From Rufibacter latericius (GTDB taxonomy: Bacteria > Bacteroidota > Bacteroidia > Cytophagales > Hymenobacteraceae), in NCBI RefSeq assembly GCF_003721515.1, contig NZ_RJJD01000008.1, positions 434,001-498,000 of the forward strand: a stretch of DNA of 64,000 nucleotides. Reading direction: 5' to 3'. The translations under genes and the position numbers were made by a program. Numbering within the stretch: position 1 is the stretch's first letter; each line of letters starts with the position of its first letter. Shown piece by piece: positions 17,275 to 26,337 of the stretch. Under the pieces are notes generated by a model. It made no database searches. It was not told the DNA's origin and was given only the letters and a program-made list of their open reading frames with translations.

Positions 17275-18402
17275 ATGAAGATAGGATACGACGCGAAACG
17301 GGCTTTCACCAATACCTCGGGCTTAGGAAACTACAGCCGCTTTATTATCTCGGGCATGATGGCCCATTATTCCCAGAACGAGTACGCGCTGTTCACCCCT
17401 CGCAGGAATGACTTGTTCAAGGACTTTTACCCGCCGTTGGCCAAAACGCAGGTCGTGTTGCCCAATGGCCTTGGAAAGCGATTCTCTTCTATCTGGCGCA
17501 CCTTCGGGCTCAGGGGCGCTATGCCCAGGCACGGTATACAGGTTTACCACGGCCTTAGCAACGAACTTCCGTACGGGCTAGACCGGCATAAAACCAAGTT
17601 GGTGGTCACCATCCATGACCTTATCTTTCTGCGCTTCCCGGAGTTATACCCCACGCTTGACCGCTACATTTACCGCCGCAAATTCAAGGCGGCCTGCGAA
17701 AGCGCCCACCAGATCATTGCCATCAGTGAGCAGACGGCGCAGGACCTGGAGGAGTTCTTTGGGGTAGGGCGCGAGAAAGTACAGGTCATTTACCAAGACT
17801 GTGACCCCGTTTTTCAGCAGATTTCCGGAAAAGAGGCTCTAAACGCCGTGAAGGAAAAGTATGGGTTGCCGGCAGAGTTTATTCTTTGCGTGGGTACGCT
17901 GGAGCGGCGTAAAAACCAGGTCCATCTATTAAAGGGCTGGCACGCCGCCGGGGCTCCTATTCCGCTGGTCTTCATCGGGCGCAAAACCGATTATCACAAA
18001 GAGATGCTGGCCTACATCAGGGAACACTCCCTGGAGAAAAAGGTGGTGTTTCTGCCCTATATCCCGTTCCAGGAATTGCCGCTTATCTACCAAATGGCCA
18101 CCTTGTTCGTGTATCCTTCCATCTTTGAGGGATTCGGGATCCCAATTGTGGAGGCCTTGAACAGCGGGGTTCCTGTGATCACCTCTACTGGTTCGTGCTT
18201 CTCGGAGGCGGGCGGGGCAGGCACACGCTACGTGTCTCCTTCCGATACTGAGGAATTGGCGCAGGCCATTCAAGAGGTTTTATCCAGCCCAGATCTACAG
18301 AAACAGATGATCAAACAAGGCTTGGAGCACGCCCAGATTTTCCGGCCTCAGGTGACTCTTCCGCAATTACACCAGGTGTACGAACAGGTGCTGGCGCAGT
18401 AA
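17275..18402 (+). CDS. Glycosyltransferase, GT4-type (GT-B fold)
   Basis: A 375-residue cytosolic or membrane-associated glycosyltransferase. The N-terminal acceptor domain starts MKIGYDAKRAFTNTSGLGNYSR, and the C-terminal domain carries FILCVGTLERRKN (202-214) and the E-x7-E motif SIFEGFGIPIVEA (Glu285, Glu293) that binds the sugar nucleotide. The opening resembles mannosyltransferases of the GT4 family that build surface polysaccharide; the donor and acceptor cannot be read from the sequence. It stands alone rather than in a polysaccharide cluster. The frame is open to 17164, but a promoter box at 17257 supports the shorter start. Confidence 0.9.
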   Translation: MKIGYDAKRAFTNTSGLGNYSRFIISGMMAHYSQNEYALFTPRRNDLFKDFYPPLAKTQVVLPNGLGKRFSSIWRTFGLRGAMPRHGIQVYHGLSNELPYGLDRHKTKLVVTIHDLIFLRFPELYPTLDRYIYRRKFKAACESAHQIIAISEQTAQDLEEFFGVGREKVQVIYQDCDPVFQQISGKEALNAVKEKYGLPAEFILCVGTLERRKNQVHLLKGWHAAGAPIPLVFIGRKTDYHKEMLAYIREHSLEKKVVFLPYIPFQELPLIYQMATLFVYPSIFEGFGIPIVEALNSGVPVITSTGSCFSEAGGAGTRYVSPSDTEELAQAIQEVLSSPDLQKQMIKQGLEHAQIFRPQVTLPQLHQVYEQVLAQ

Positions 18403-18417
18403 TAAAAGCCGGCTTGT

Positions 18418-18453
18418 CTTTTAAGCGTGGTTTAAAGAAACTGGCCTTAAAGC
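18418..18453. repeat. Weak REP-like palindrome copy
   Basis: CTTTTAAGCGTGGTTTAA is followed by AGAAACTGGCCTTAAAGCG. Degenerate, between the convergent glycosyltransferase and GNAT genes. Confidence 0.45.
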
Positions 18454-18506
18454 GCGTGCTCATTCCGTGCCTAGGAGGGATAAAATGGAAAAAAGGGGTT
18501 CGTATC

Positions 18507-18986
18507 TTATTCCTCCCCAAGTCTGGGCAGGTTTAGGGTCATGTGCAGGATGGGGTGTGGCCGATTCATGCCGTCTAGGGGAGATCGGTCCTCCACCTGA
18601 AAACCCAGGTGCCGGTAAAAACCGAGGGCCTGCTCATTTTCTTCGTTCACGTCTACCTTGGTGACTTTCTGGTGCCGGATCACATGCTGTACCAGCCGCG
18701 TGCCCACCCCTTTTCCCCGGGCCGAAGGGTGCAGAAACAGCATTTCCAGCTTGCCGGCGGCTGCCCCGGCAAACCCTAAGATCTGCCCTTGGTCTGTGCG
18801 GGCGCAGGTGAGGGCCATTTGCCGAAGGTACTCGTGCAGAATGATGGGTCGGTAGTATTGGATTTCATCCTCAGACACAAAATGATGCGTCGCCCTCACC
18901 GATGCTTCCCACAGGTCTACCAGCGCGGGGTATTCTTTGGGTAAAACTGTATCTAAACGGATGACGGAGGTTCCTGAACGGTACAT
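18507..18986 (-). CDS. GNAT-family N-acetyltransferase
   Basis: A 159-residue GNAT protein. The acetyl-CoA binding motif A is LEMLFLHPSARGKGVGTRLVQ (split here at 20: LEMLFLHPSARGKGVGTRLV), followed by the typical motif B VDVNEENEQALGFYRHLGFQ. The start (LPKEYPALVDLWEASVRATHHF) resembles YjaB-like acetyltransferases. The acceptor is unknown. Full family length and a single gene. Confidence 0.88.
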   Translation of the reverse strand: MYRSGTSVIRLDTVLPKEYPALVDLWEASVRATHHFVSEDEIQYYRPIILHEYLRQMALTCARTDQGQILGFAGAAAGKLEMLFLHPSARGKGVGTRLVQHVIRHQKVTKVDVNEENEQALGFYRHLGFQVEDRSPLDGMNRPHPILHMTLNLPRLGEE

Positions 18987-19030
18987 TTTGTGGGTGTTTC
19001 TTTATATGACATATGAAACCGATCCCTACC

Positions 19031-19064
19031 CTATCGCCTTTCTGAAAATGCCAGAAAACGATAG
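19031..19064. repeat. Possible degenerate REP-like palindrome copy
   Basis: CTATCGCCTTTCTGAAAATG is followed by CCAGAAAACGATAG. CTATCG/CGATAG close the stem, but the inner arms are poorly matched. Tentative. Confidence 0.35.
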
Positions 19065-19153
19065 ATTCCTTCCTGGGCTTTAAACGATGCAGACCCCCTG
19101 TAAAATTGCAGCGCGGGCTTTCTAAATCTTCATCTTTTCACACCAATCCTCCG

Positions 19154-19161
19154 TACCTTTG
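19154..19161 (+). promoter_or_regulatory. Bacteroidetes -7 box before the M16 peptidase gene
   Basis: TACCTTTG matches TAnnTTTG, 69 bases before the TTG start. The next REP-like copy (19159-19193) overlaps its last bases, so the palindrome would lie at the 5' end of the transcript. Confidence 0.5.
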
Positions 19162-19193
19162 CAGGCTGCTTTCCTGAAAACATGCAGGAAACG
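19159..19193. repeat. REP-like palindrome copy in the M16-gene leader
   Basis: TTGCAGGCTGCTTTCCTG is followed by AAAACATGCAGGAAACG, directly after the promoter box and before the start codon. Confidence 0.5.
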
Positions 19194-19230
19194 GCGCTAA
19201 CGTGTTTTACTTGTAAACGCAACCCATACA

Positions 19231-20472
19231 TTGACAAAAATACCTGATTACCATATCCATACCTTATCTAACGGAATCAGAGTGCTGCACAAGCAGGTTC
19301 CGCATACCAAGATTGCGCACTGTGGCTTTATGATGGACATTGGCTCCCGCGATGAACTGCCCCACGAGCAAGGCCTGGCCCACTTCTGGGAACACATGGC
19401 ATTCAAAGGAACCCAGAAACGGAAATCGTTCCACATCCTGAACCGGCTGGAAAGCGTGGGCGGCGAACTGAACGCCTATACCACCAAAGAGAAGATCAGC
19501 TTTTACGCTTCGGTTTTGGAAAACCACTTCGAGAAGGCGTTTGATCTGCTCACCGATATCACCTTCAACTCTACCTTTCCTTCCAAGGAGATTGAGAAAG
19601 AGCGCGGCGTGATTCTGGAGGAAATGGCCATGTACCTGGACACCCCCGAGGACGCCATCATTGACGAGTTCGATGCCGTGGTGTTCCAGAACCACCCGCT
19701 GGGCTACAACATTTTGGGCACCCGCGAGAGCGTGAGCGGTTTCACCCGTGAGGACTTCCAGGCCTTCATTGACCGCAACCTCAGCACCGACAAACTGGTG
19801 TTCTGCTCGGTGAGCAACTGGCCCATTGAACGCGTGGTGAAACTAGCCGAGAAGTACCTGGGCCACCTACAGAGCAAAATCCAGCCCCGGGAGCGCCTGC
19901 TTTTCCAGGCGTACCAGCCGCAGACCCTGGTGGTAGAAAAAGCCATCCAGCAGGCGCACTGTGTGATTGGGTGCCCGGCTTATCCGCTTTCTGACCCGCG
20001 CCGGCTCACGTTCTTCATGCTGGTGAACATTCTGGGCGGCCCCGGCATGAACTCGCGGCTCAACCTGGCGGTGCGCGAGAAACACGGCCTGGTGTACACC
20101 ATTGACGCCAACTATGCCACCTACGTTGACACCGGCCTCTTCGGGATTTACTTCGGAACGGAGAAAAAACAGCTGAAACGCACCACTGGGCTGGTCTTGA
20201 AGGAACTGAAGCTGCTGCGCGAGAAACCCATGGGATCGGTGCAGCTCCATACCGCTAAGGAACAATTGATGGGCCAACTGGCCATGGCCGAGGAAAGCAA
20301 CATGGGCTTTATGATGATGATGGGCAAAAGCATCCTTGACCTGAACACCATTGAAAGCCTGAACGACATCTTCGGGCAGATCAGGAAAGTGCAGGCCAAC
20401 GATCTTCTGGGAATGGCCCAGGAAACCCTACGGGAAGAGAACCTGAGCTTCCTGCAATATGTACCCAATTAA
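19231..20472 (+). CDS. M16-family zinc metallopeptidase (processing peptidase-like)
   Basis: A 413-residue peptidase with the inverted zinc motif HFWEH (His51, Glu54, His55) and the downstream glutamates of the ILEEMAMY segment (130-131). The second half carries the REKHGLVYTIDANY region found in two-domain M16 proteins. There is no signal peptide, so it probably acts in the cytoplasm on peptides. The start is a TTG, giving MTKIPDYHIHTLSNGIRV, the typical N-terminus. A terminator follows directly. Confidence 0.93.
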   Translation: MTKIPDYHIHTLSNGIRVLHKQVPHTKIAHCGFMMDIGSRDELPHEQGLAHFWEHMAFKGTQKRKSFHILNRLESVGGELNAYTTKEKISFYASVLENHFEKAFDLLTDITFNSTFPSKEIEKERGVILEEMAMYLDTPEDAIIDEFDAVVFQNHPLGYNILGTRESVSGFTREDFQAFIDRNLSTDKLVFCSVSNWPIERVVKLAEKYLGHLQSKIQPRERLLFQAYQPQTLVVEKAIQQAHCVIGCPAYPLSDPRRLTFFMLVNILGGPGMNSRLNLAVREKHGLVYTIDANYATYVDTGLFGIYFGTEKKQLKRTTGLVLKELKLLREKPMGSVQLHTAKEQLMGQLAMAEESNMGFMMMMGKSILDLNTIESLNDIFGQIRKVQANDLLGMAQETLREENLSFLQYVPN

Positions 20473-20503
20473 ACACTTGATTTAATTTATTAATCTATTT
20501 ACG

Positions 20504-20528
20504 AAAAGGCTGCCAATGGCAGCCTTTT
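20504..20528 (+). terminator. Terminator after the M16 peptidase gene
   Basis: AAAAGGCTGCC pairs with GGCAGCCTTTT around a 3-base AAT loop, followed by TC. Eleven base pairs, classic shape. Confidence 0.9.
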
Positions 20529-20993
20529 TCATTATAAGGGTCTTTTATTAAAACTACCTTCAATTCATTACATAGGCGCAAATGAATATGATCTCTATTA
20601 ATATGTAGTAAATTTAACTACTTCTTATTATTCCATTCTACTCTCACTATCAAGAAACAATAGAAAGTAATTACACCAAAACAACCTCCGTATTAACACG
20701 ATTTATTCTAGACTTTTCGCATCCATCAAGCTTTCATAATTAAGATTTACTGGCTGCTTTATACACGTTTTTACAAAGTCCCCTTAAAGGAATTCTTGTC
20801 TATTTAATGTCGCTACATATAATTAAATTTTACTAATCCTACATTATACCAACAAAACACAAAACCTTTTTTACAAGTGTTCTTTTTGGCTTTTTAAATA
20901 AATTTAATTACATATTTTACGAAAGGCTGCTTGCACACACAATTTTTTATACATAAAATAGCCTATCATTTAACCTAACCCCCAATAAGCAGT
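20529..20993. other. 465-bp AT-rich non-coding region before the first M57 gene
   Basis: Very AT-rich sequence without a supportable frame, REP-like copy or long hairpin. It contains runs such as TTTAAATAAATTTAATTAC near 20895-20912. A long leader, an sRNA or an upstream regulatory region are all possible; nothing specific can be read. Confidence 0.5.
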
Positions 20994-21797
20994 ATGAAGA
21001 AAAATTACAAGATCAGACTCCTCGCGTTCGCTTTATTATTAGGCGGCACCTCGTGTTCTGTAAGCGAAGATGAAGTGGTAGAGAAAGCGCAAGTCTCTAA
21101 AGAAACGTTGCAGCAAATCTATGACATGGGCTTCGGGACGACTGATGTCAAAGCCGTTGATGGCGGCTACCTGGTAGAAGGTGACATCTTCTTAACCGAT
21201 GAGCAACTGAACACCAAGCAAGATGGCAAATTCCTGCGCGTTGGTGAGACCGAACAGTACCGTACCTCCAACCTGGTAAGCGTAGGAAGCGGACGTACCA
21301 TCAACGTTGCCATTACTACTTCTTTGCCTAGTTCTTATGTCACTGCTCTGGACGAGGCTATCCGGCGCTATAATGCAGAAAACCTGCTCATTAAGTTCAG
21401 AAGAGTGTCTTCAGGCTATAATATTCTGTTGTCTAAAGCCCCCACCGGTTCTTCTTACCTGGCTTCTGCCGGTTTCCCTTCAGGTGGAAATCCTTACAAC
21501 AAAGTACTGGTAAACTCAGATTACATGGGTTCCAACCCCGGAACCAATTACCTGGCTACCATCCTGGCACACGAACTGGGCCACACCATCGGGTTTCGCC
21601 ACACTGACTATATGGACAGAAGCTATAGCTGCGGTGGTGCCTACACCAATGAAGGTGCCAGTACCGTAGGCGCTATCCATATCCCAGGCACGCCCACCAC
21701 AGCCGATGCCACTTCCTGGATGTTGGCTTGCGTGGCCACAGGCCAAAACCGTCCGTTCAATTCAAACGACCGTACGGCTCTAAATTATCTTTATTAA
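20994..21797 (+). CDS. M57 (HEIGH-type) metalloprotease lipoprotein, paralogue 1
   Basis: A 267-residue lipoprotein: a signal peptide ending in GGTSC with the lipid-bearing Cys21, an acidic linker, then a zinc metalloprotease domain with HELGHTIGFRH (His193, Glu194, His197, His203), the extended metzincin-like zinc motif. A Cys-containing DYMDRSYSCGG loop and a conserved GTPTTADATSWMLAC segment follow, which may supply the Met-turn. These features fit peptidase family M57 (dual-action HEIGH metallopeptidase). The location would be the outer membrane or cell surface; the substrate is unknown. It is followed by a close paralogue at 22239. Confidence 0.88.
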   Translation: MKKNYKIRLLAFALLLGGTSCSVSEDEVVEKAQVSKETLQQIYDMGFGTTDVKAVDGGYLVEGDIFLTDEQLNTKQDGKFLRVGETEQYRTSNLVSVGSGRTINVAITTSLPSSYVTALDEAIRRYNAENLLIKFRRVSSGYNILLSKAPTGSSYLASAGFPSGGNPYNKVLVNSDYMGSNPGTNYLATILAHELGHTIGFRHTDYMDRSYSCGGAYTNEGASTVGAIHIPGTPTTADATSWMLACVATGQNRPFNSNDRTALNYLY

Positions 21798-21810
21798 TTT
21801 CTTAATCGTT

Positions 21811-21835
21811 GTTAAAAAAGCTTGTCTTTTTTAAC
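21811..21835 (+). terminator. A/T-rich terminator-like hairpin after the first M57 gene
   Basis: GTTAAAAAA (21811-21819) pairs with TTTTTTAAC (21827-21835) around a 7-base loop. Weak in GC but with a U-rich strand. Confidence 0.5.
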
Positions 21836-21854
21836 CAAAAAGTATAGCTCCTTT

Positions 21855-21917
21855 ATAGGCAATAAAATATCTGAATTGGGTTTCCATCAAAAACCTAAAA
21901 GGTATTTTATTGCCTAT
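21855..21917. repeat. 15-bp inverted repeat in the gap between the M57 paralogues
   Basis: ATAGGCAATAAAATA (21855-21869) is the exact complement of TATTTTATTGCCTAT (21903-21917), loop of 33. There is no U-tract afterwards, so it looks more like a mobile-element relic or a regulatory stem than a terminator. Confidence 0.5.
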
Positions 21918-22238
21918 CTCAACCTAAGCTAAACTACCAGTATTTTTAAATCTTTTTGTCAACTTTTAATCAACCTTGTTTTACCTTTTCCGTTAGAAAC
22001 TTCACGAAACTTTTACCCTTGTTCGTTTATCACAACTCCCCTATTTTTAAACGATAACAAAACCTACTACAATCGTAGATTCCCTTTTTTTTACGGTGTT
22101 TGTTTTCAAATAGATCACACTTTACTTTTTACCCTTGATTTGTTTGCATTTCCAGAAAAATGGACTCGAATCAATTCACTTCTTTACCACCAAACAAAAT
22201 TTTTTCTCACACTTTAACCAAACCTAACCAAACAAATT
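21918..22238. other. AT-rich leader region of the second M57 gene
   Basis: Non-coding and AT-rich. The last bases before the ATG (ACCTAACCAAACAAATT) resemble those before the first paralogue (ACCTAACCCCCAATAAG), which suggests the duplication included the immediate leader. I see no clear TAnnTTTG. Confidence 0.45.
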
Positions 22239-23042
22239 ATGAAGTTAACTCACACCCTTAAATTGGCTGCAGTAGCCTTAGTACTTGGTTTCTCTTCCTG
22301 TTCTTCTGCAGAGGAAGAAATTGTTGAAAAAGCTGCTGTTTCAAAAGAAACACTGGCAAAAATCTATGAAATGGGCTTCGGGACTACCGATGTGCAGGTA
22401 GTGGAAGGTGGCTATCTGGTAGAAGGAGACATCCTTTTGACTGACGCCGAATTGAATGCTAAACATGATCACAAATTCCTGCGCGTTGGTGAAACAGAGC
22501 AGTACCGCACCACCAACCTGGTAAATGCCGGTACCGGCCGTAACATCACCATCTCTATTGACCCAACGTTGCCCTCTACCTACGTAACTGCGCTTGATGC
22601 CGCTATTGCCCGTTACAATGCGCAAGGCTTGTTGATTACCATGAGCCGCGTAGCTACGGGTGGCAATATCTACCTGAAGGCAGCTCCTAAATCAGCACAG
22701 TATTTGGCTTCGGCAGGTTTCCCGGTAAATGGCAACCCGCACAACCAAATCCTGATCGCTACTCGTCACATTGGCACAAACCCTAACCAAAACTGGTTCG
22801 CTACCATCCTGGCGCACGAAATCGGTCATTGCATTGGTTTCCGTCACACTGACTACATGGACAGAAGCTATAGCTGCGGTGGTTCTTACACCAACGAAGG
22901 TGCCAGCACAGTGGGTGCGATCCACATTCCAGGCACGCCAACTACCGCTGACGCCACTTCCTGGATGTTGGCTTGTATCGGATCTGGCCAGAACCGTCCG
23001 TTCAACGCCAATGACGTAACTGCACTTAAGTACTTGTACTAG
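22239..23042 (+). CDS. M57 (HEIGH-type) metalloprotease lipoprotein, paralogue 2
   Basis: A 267-residue tandem paralogue of the previous gene, identical in length, with the lipobox Cys at 21 (GFSSC) and the zinc motif HEIGHCIGFRH at 193-203, the exact HEIGH signature. The C-terminal third is almost identical to paralogue 1 (DYMDRSYSCGG, TNEGASTVGAIHIPGTPTTA), while residues 100-190 have diverged, which fits selection on a substrate-facing part. An additional Cys sits inside the zinc motif (position 198). It ends at a strong terminator. Confidence 0.9.
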   Translation: MKLTHTLKLAAVALVLGFSSCSSAEEEIVEKAAVSKETLAKIYEMGFGTTDVQVVEGGYLVEGDILLTDAELNAKHDHKFLRVGETEQYRTTNLVNAGTGRNITISIDPTLPSTYVTALDAAIARYNAQGLLITMSRVATGGNIYLKAAPKSAQYLASAGFPVNGNPHNQILIATRHIGTNPNQNWFATILAHEIGHCIGFRHTDYMDRSYSCGGSYTNEGASTVGAIHIPGTPTTADATSWMLACIGSGQNRPFNANDVTALKYLY

Positions 23043-23062
23043 TCAATATAAAAAGCATTGAG

Positions 23063-23094
23063 AAAATGGCCTCCAGCATACTGGAGGCCATTTT
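23063..23094 (+). terminator. Terminator after the second M57 gene
   Basis: AAAATGGCCTCCAG pairs perfectly with CTGGAGGCCATTTT around a CATA loop, followed by a T-rich tract. Confidence 0.9.
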
Positions 23095-23337
23095 TGTTTT
23101 CAACTGGTTCAGTTTTCGAAATTACTTCAGCCTGTGGCGGAGTAAACCATTGCCTGAAAACCCTGACGATTCACTTCTTCTCTCCCTGTTTTCTATTTCC
23201 GAATTTCACTTATGCTAGGGTCTTTCTACCAACATTCCGGGGTTTTGGCTTCCTTTTGGCAAAACACCGCTTAAGCTTGCAAGCACCACCAACCTCTTTC
23301 CTGAAATCCTGCCTTGACTCCTTCTGCCGAAAGCCTC

Positions 23338-23375
23338 CGTTTCAAGGCTATTTTCCTAAAAGCAAGCCTTAAACG
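23338..23375. repeat. REP-like palindrome copy
   Basis: CGTTTCAAGGCTATTTTCCT is followed by AAAAGCAAGCCTTAAACG. A well-preserved copy, 25 bases before the T9SS subtilase stop codon on the convergent side. Confidence 0.75.
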
Positions 23376-23400
23376 TTGTAGCCCAGTTTTACTCTCCTCT

Positions 23401-26043
23401 TTACAGCAGGATGACTTTGGCTTGGGTAAGCGCCCCGGCTGACGAAAAGACTTTGACAAAATAGGCTCCGGGGCTGATGCCTTTGGTATCAATTACCTTA
23501 ATGGAGCCATCCTGGGAGTATTCCCTGATCAGCCGGCCCATTTGGTCATAGAGGAAAATAGTGTTCACGCCATCGTCCTGCGTAATAATATTCAACTCGC
23601 CCCCGGCCAAATTAGGGTTTGGATATACCTGGATGTAGTTGGCAGGGGTGTAGAAAAGGCTTTCTTCGGGACTGTAAAAGGTGTTCCCGGTGTTGGTGAC
23701 CATCTTAACCCGGTATTCATTCTTTCCAGAGAGGGGAGCTACATCCTGCAGCACAAATCTGGTTTGTTGCCCAACTTCAAGGGTCTGAATAGGCTGGAAG
23801 GCACCGGCAACTTTCTTCTCCAGGTACATGGCCTCTATTCCGAACACGGTGCTGATTTGCAGGTCCAGGATAACTGAATCTGACACGAAGTGCCTCGGCA
23901 GGAAACTGATGATGTAGCAACCAACGCCTTGCTGGGTATAATCAAGGGTAAGGCTGCGCTGCCCAGGTTTACCGTTTACCAACGGGGCCACCGCATAAAG
24001 CAATCCCGGATGTTGGCTTTTCTGAAAAGCCATGACCGTATCGGCTGTTTGGGCCACCGGCTCCAGGTATTGAGGACCTAAGGCGTACACCTGGTAACCA
24101 TCGGCTCCTTGGGTTTTAGGCCAGAAAAGCATGAACTCATCGCCACACTGGTACCCTACTTTCAGAGACAAGGTAGGCCCTATCATAAACTGACCCGTTC
24201 CATAAATTTCGTTGCCCACTACCATGCGCATCTGGGCCAGCGCTATGGTATCCGGAAAAGCGACATCAAAAGCCTCCGCTGAAAGGGGTATGTTTTCTCC
24301 CAGCGTTTGCCATTCGGCCCCGGCACCCGCCCATTTGAATTCCAACTTCCCTTTAGCGCCGTCTTTCACGGGAAGTATCCAACGCAGCCGGTTCTTCTGT
24401 CCGCTTTCTAGTTGACTTCCGGTGGTAGGATATCCCCAAGAAAAGGCTTTCTCCACTTCATAGACCACGCTGTATTCCTGCGCCCCTTCCACCTTGAAGC
24501 CGCTCACCTGCACCTCATATTCACCAGCCCCCGGGTTAGACACCGTTACCTGCTCCACGTTGTTCAGGTGATCGGCTTGGCGGCGGGCGGGTGCCAGCAG
24601 GGAATCTTTGTGGGCGAAGGTACTCAGGCCCCAGGGCAGCCATTTCTTTCCTGTTGTCACTGACTTTAAAGAAAGATCAAGGTCTTGAATCAAGGCTTTC
24701 TCAGCCGAAGGAGATCCCTCCCGGTCTTGCCACACCAGGGTAACCTTCACTTTGGCCGTACCCGCAGGCACCTTGAACCGGAGGGTGCGGGTAGTTGCCT
24801 GGGTTACCTCTCCTGTCGCGTACCTTTTGTCAAGGACAGATTGCACCGCACCCAGAGCATCGGCATTCCCGAAACCAGCGGCATAATCCACCTCGGGGCG
24901 GCCTTTGTCATCGGCGGAATTGATGAGGGCGGCTTTGACCAGGGCGGAAGGAGGGAAAGCGCCCCCATTCTGCCTCCGATAGGCATCCTGCACCACCAAA
25001 GCAATTCCTGACACCACCGAAGCGGCCTCTGAGGTTCCGGCCTCGCCAAACGCTACCAACTCTGGTTTGATACGCCCGTCATACGTAGGCCCTTTTGAAC
25101 TCAACATACTCACTTGTCCCGAGGTGTCAATGGCGCCCACGCTCAGCGTATTCTTGGAAACCTTGAACTGCCCGGTCAGATTAGCGAAACCCGAAATCTT
25201 GGCGTACGGGCCTTCTTCGGCGGCCTGGCTTCCAGAATTCCCAGAGGAGAACACATGTAGCAATGCCGGAAGTTGGCGCGATTGCTGGTCATAGGCCTGG
25301 CTTTCCAGACCATAGTAATTCTCCACCCCAACACCATAGGAATGGTTCTGCACCGATACCCCCTGCGTTTTCAGCAGGTCAGTGTTATCTGGGAGCAGGT
25401 TGGAGAAATCGGCGGCGGTGAGCCGGCTCTGCCAGGCTACGCCTCTACTGGAGGAGGAAGTATTTCCCGCGCCGGCAATTAAGGTGGCCATGCTGGTGGC
25501 ATGCGGGGTAGCCAATTGGGTGAAGCCAGAGGAAGGAAGCACCCGGGCTTTGAAATCTATATCGGTAGAGTCAAAGGGCTGCTCTTTCACTGAAACCACC
25601 AGGTTTTGGCCGTGCAGGTCGGGGTATTGGAGGTGGAGGGCTTCCACCCGGTTCACGCGCAGGTCTGCGTTCTGCAGGTACGCCTCTTCCCGAGCTTTCC
25701 GGTTAGGCACGTCAATAAACTCCACCCAGGGACTCTGAGCTAAGGTTTCCAGGTTCTTCGGATTGATTTTCTCCAGAAAGTAAACTTGGGACAGTGAGGT
25801 GGTGTGGACCGGTATCTGGGGTAAGGCGGTTTTGATCCAGGCCAGAAACTGCTTCTGGTCTTTTACCTGAACCCGCACCTGGGCTGACTTCCGCATGTGG
25901 CTTGCCTGCCGCAGGACCGGAGCGAGCTTGCCTTGTTTTCTAGGTATTGCCTGATGCTGACCCAGGGCAGTAAACGAAAGGAATACCAGCCCTGCCCCAC
26001 ATACCCATCGTCCTAAAATATTACTAGTAAAGAATTGCCCCAT
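23401..26043 (-). CDS. S8-like protease with type IX secretion sorting domain
   Basis: An 880-residue exported protein. A signal peptide (about 10-28) and an inhibitor-like propeptide lead into a subtilase domain with His181 (TPHATSMATLIAG), Asn269 (SSGNSG) and Ser338 (GTSEAASVVSG). The position of the usual catalytic Asp reads VSVKEQPFD, so Glu154 replaces it or a neighbouring Asp (158, 161) substitutes. The middle has beta-sandwich and fibronectin-like segments, and the C-terminus is a T9SS type A sorting domain (VYPNPN...GRLIREY...GAYFVKVFSS). It would be exported across the outer membrane and anchored on the surface. Confidence 0.88.
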   Translation of the reverse strand: MGQFFTSNILGRWVCGAGLVFLSFTALGQHQAIPRKQGKLAPVLRQASHMRKSAQVRVQVKDQKQFLAWIKTALPQIPVHTTSLSQVYFLEKINPKNLETLAQSPWVEFIDVPNRKAREEAYLQNADLRVNRVEALHLQYPDLHGQNLVVSVKEQPFDSTDIDFKARVLPSSGFTQLATPHATSMATLIAGAGNTSSSSRGVAWQSRLTAADFSNLLPDNTDLLKTQGVSVQNHSYGVGVENYYGLESQAYDQQSRQLPALLHVFSSGNSGSQAAEEGPYAKISGFANLTGQFKVSKNTLSVGAIDTSGQVSMLSSKGPTYDGRIKPELVAFGEAGTSEAASVVSGIALVVQDAYRRQNGGAFPPSALVKAALINSADDKGRPEVDYAAGFGNADALGAVQSVLDKRYATGEVTQATTRTLRFKVPAGTAKVKVTLVWQDREGSPSAEKALIQDLDLSLKSVTTGKKWLPWGLSTFAHKDSLLAPARRQADHLNNVEQVTVSNPGAGEYEVQVSGFKVEGAQEYSVVYEVEKAFSWGYPTTGSQLESGQKNRLRWILPVKDGAKGKLEFKWAGAGAEWQTLGENIPLSAEAFDVAFPDTIALAQMRMVVGNEIYGTGQFMIGPTLSLKVGYQCGDEFMLFWPKTQGADGYQVYALGPQYLEPVAQTADTVMAFQKSQHPGLLYAVAPLVNGKPGQRSLTLDYTQQGVGCYIISFLPRHFVSDSVILDLQISTVFGIEAMYLEKKVAGAFQPIQTLEVGQQTRFVLQDVAPLSGKNEYRVKMVTNTGNTFYSPEESLFYTPANYIQVYPNPNLAGGELNIITQDDGVNTIFLYDQMGRLIREYSQDGSIKVIDTKGISPGAYFVKVFSSAGALTQAKVILL

Positions 26044-26215
26044 CCGGTAATCATCTCGTCTGCATAAAAAGATAATTTACCGGGTATTCTTCAGGAATAC
26101 AAACCAATACGCTTAAAATAAATCGGCTTGCCTTAAAAAAAGGATTTGCCAGGAGCTACTAATGGTGCAATTCGGCTATTTCAGATTTGCTTATTTGCAT
26201 ATTGGCGAAAATCTT

Positions 26216-26254
26216 CCGTTTTGGGCTGGTTTTCTGAAAAGAGGCCCAAAACGG
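26216..26254. repeat. REP-like palindrome copy
   Basis: CCGTTTTGGGC pairs exactly with GCCCAAAACGG around TGGTTTTCTGAAAAGAG. One of the best copies; it lies in a 294-base gap that otherwise contains nothing I can support. Confidence 0.8.
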
Positions 26255-26337
26255 AAACAGGAAAATTCATTAAGCTATAGAAGCCATAGCCTTATTGTGC
26301 ACCTTGGAGTTACCCGGAGCAAATAGCAGAAAAAGCC

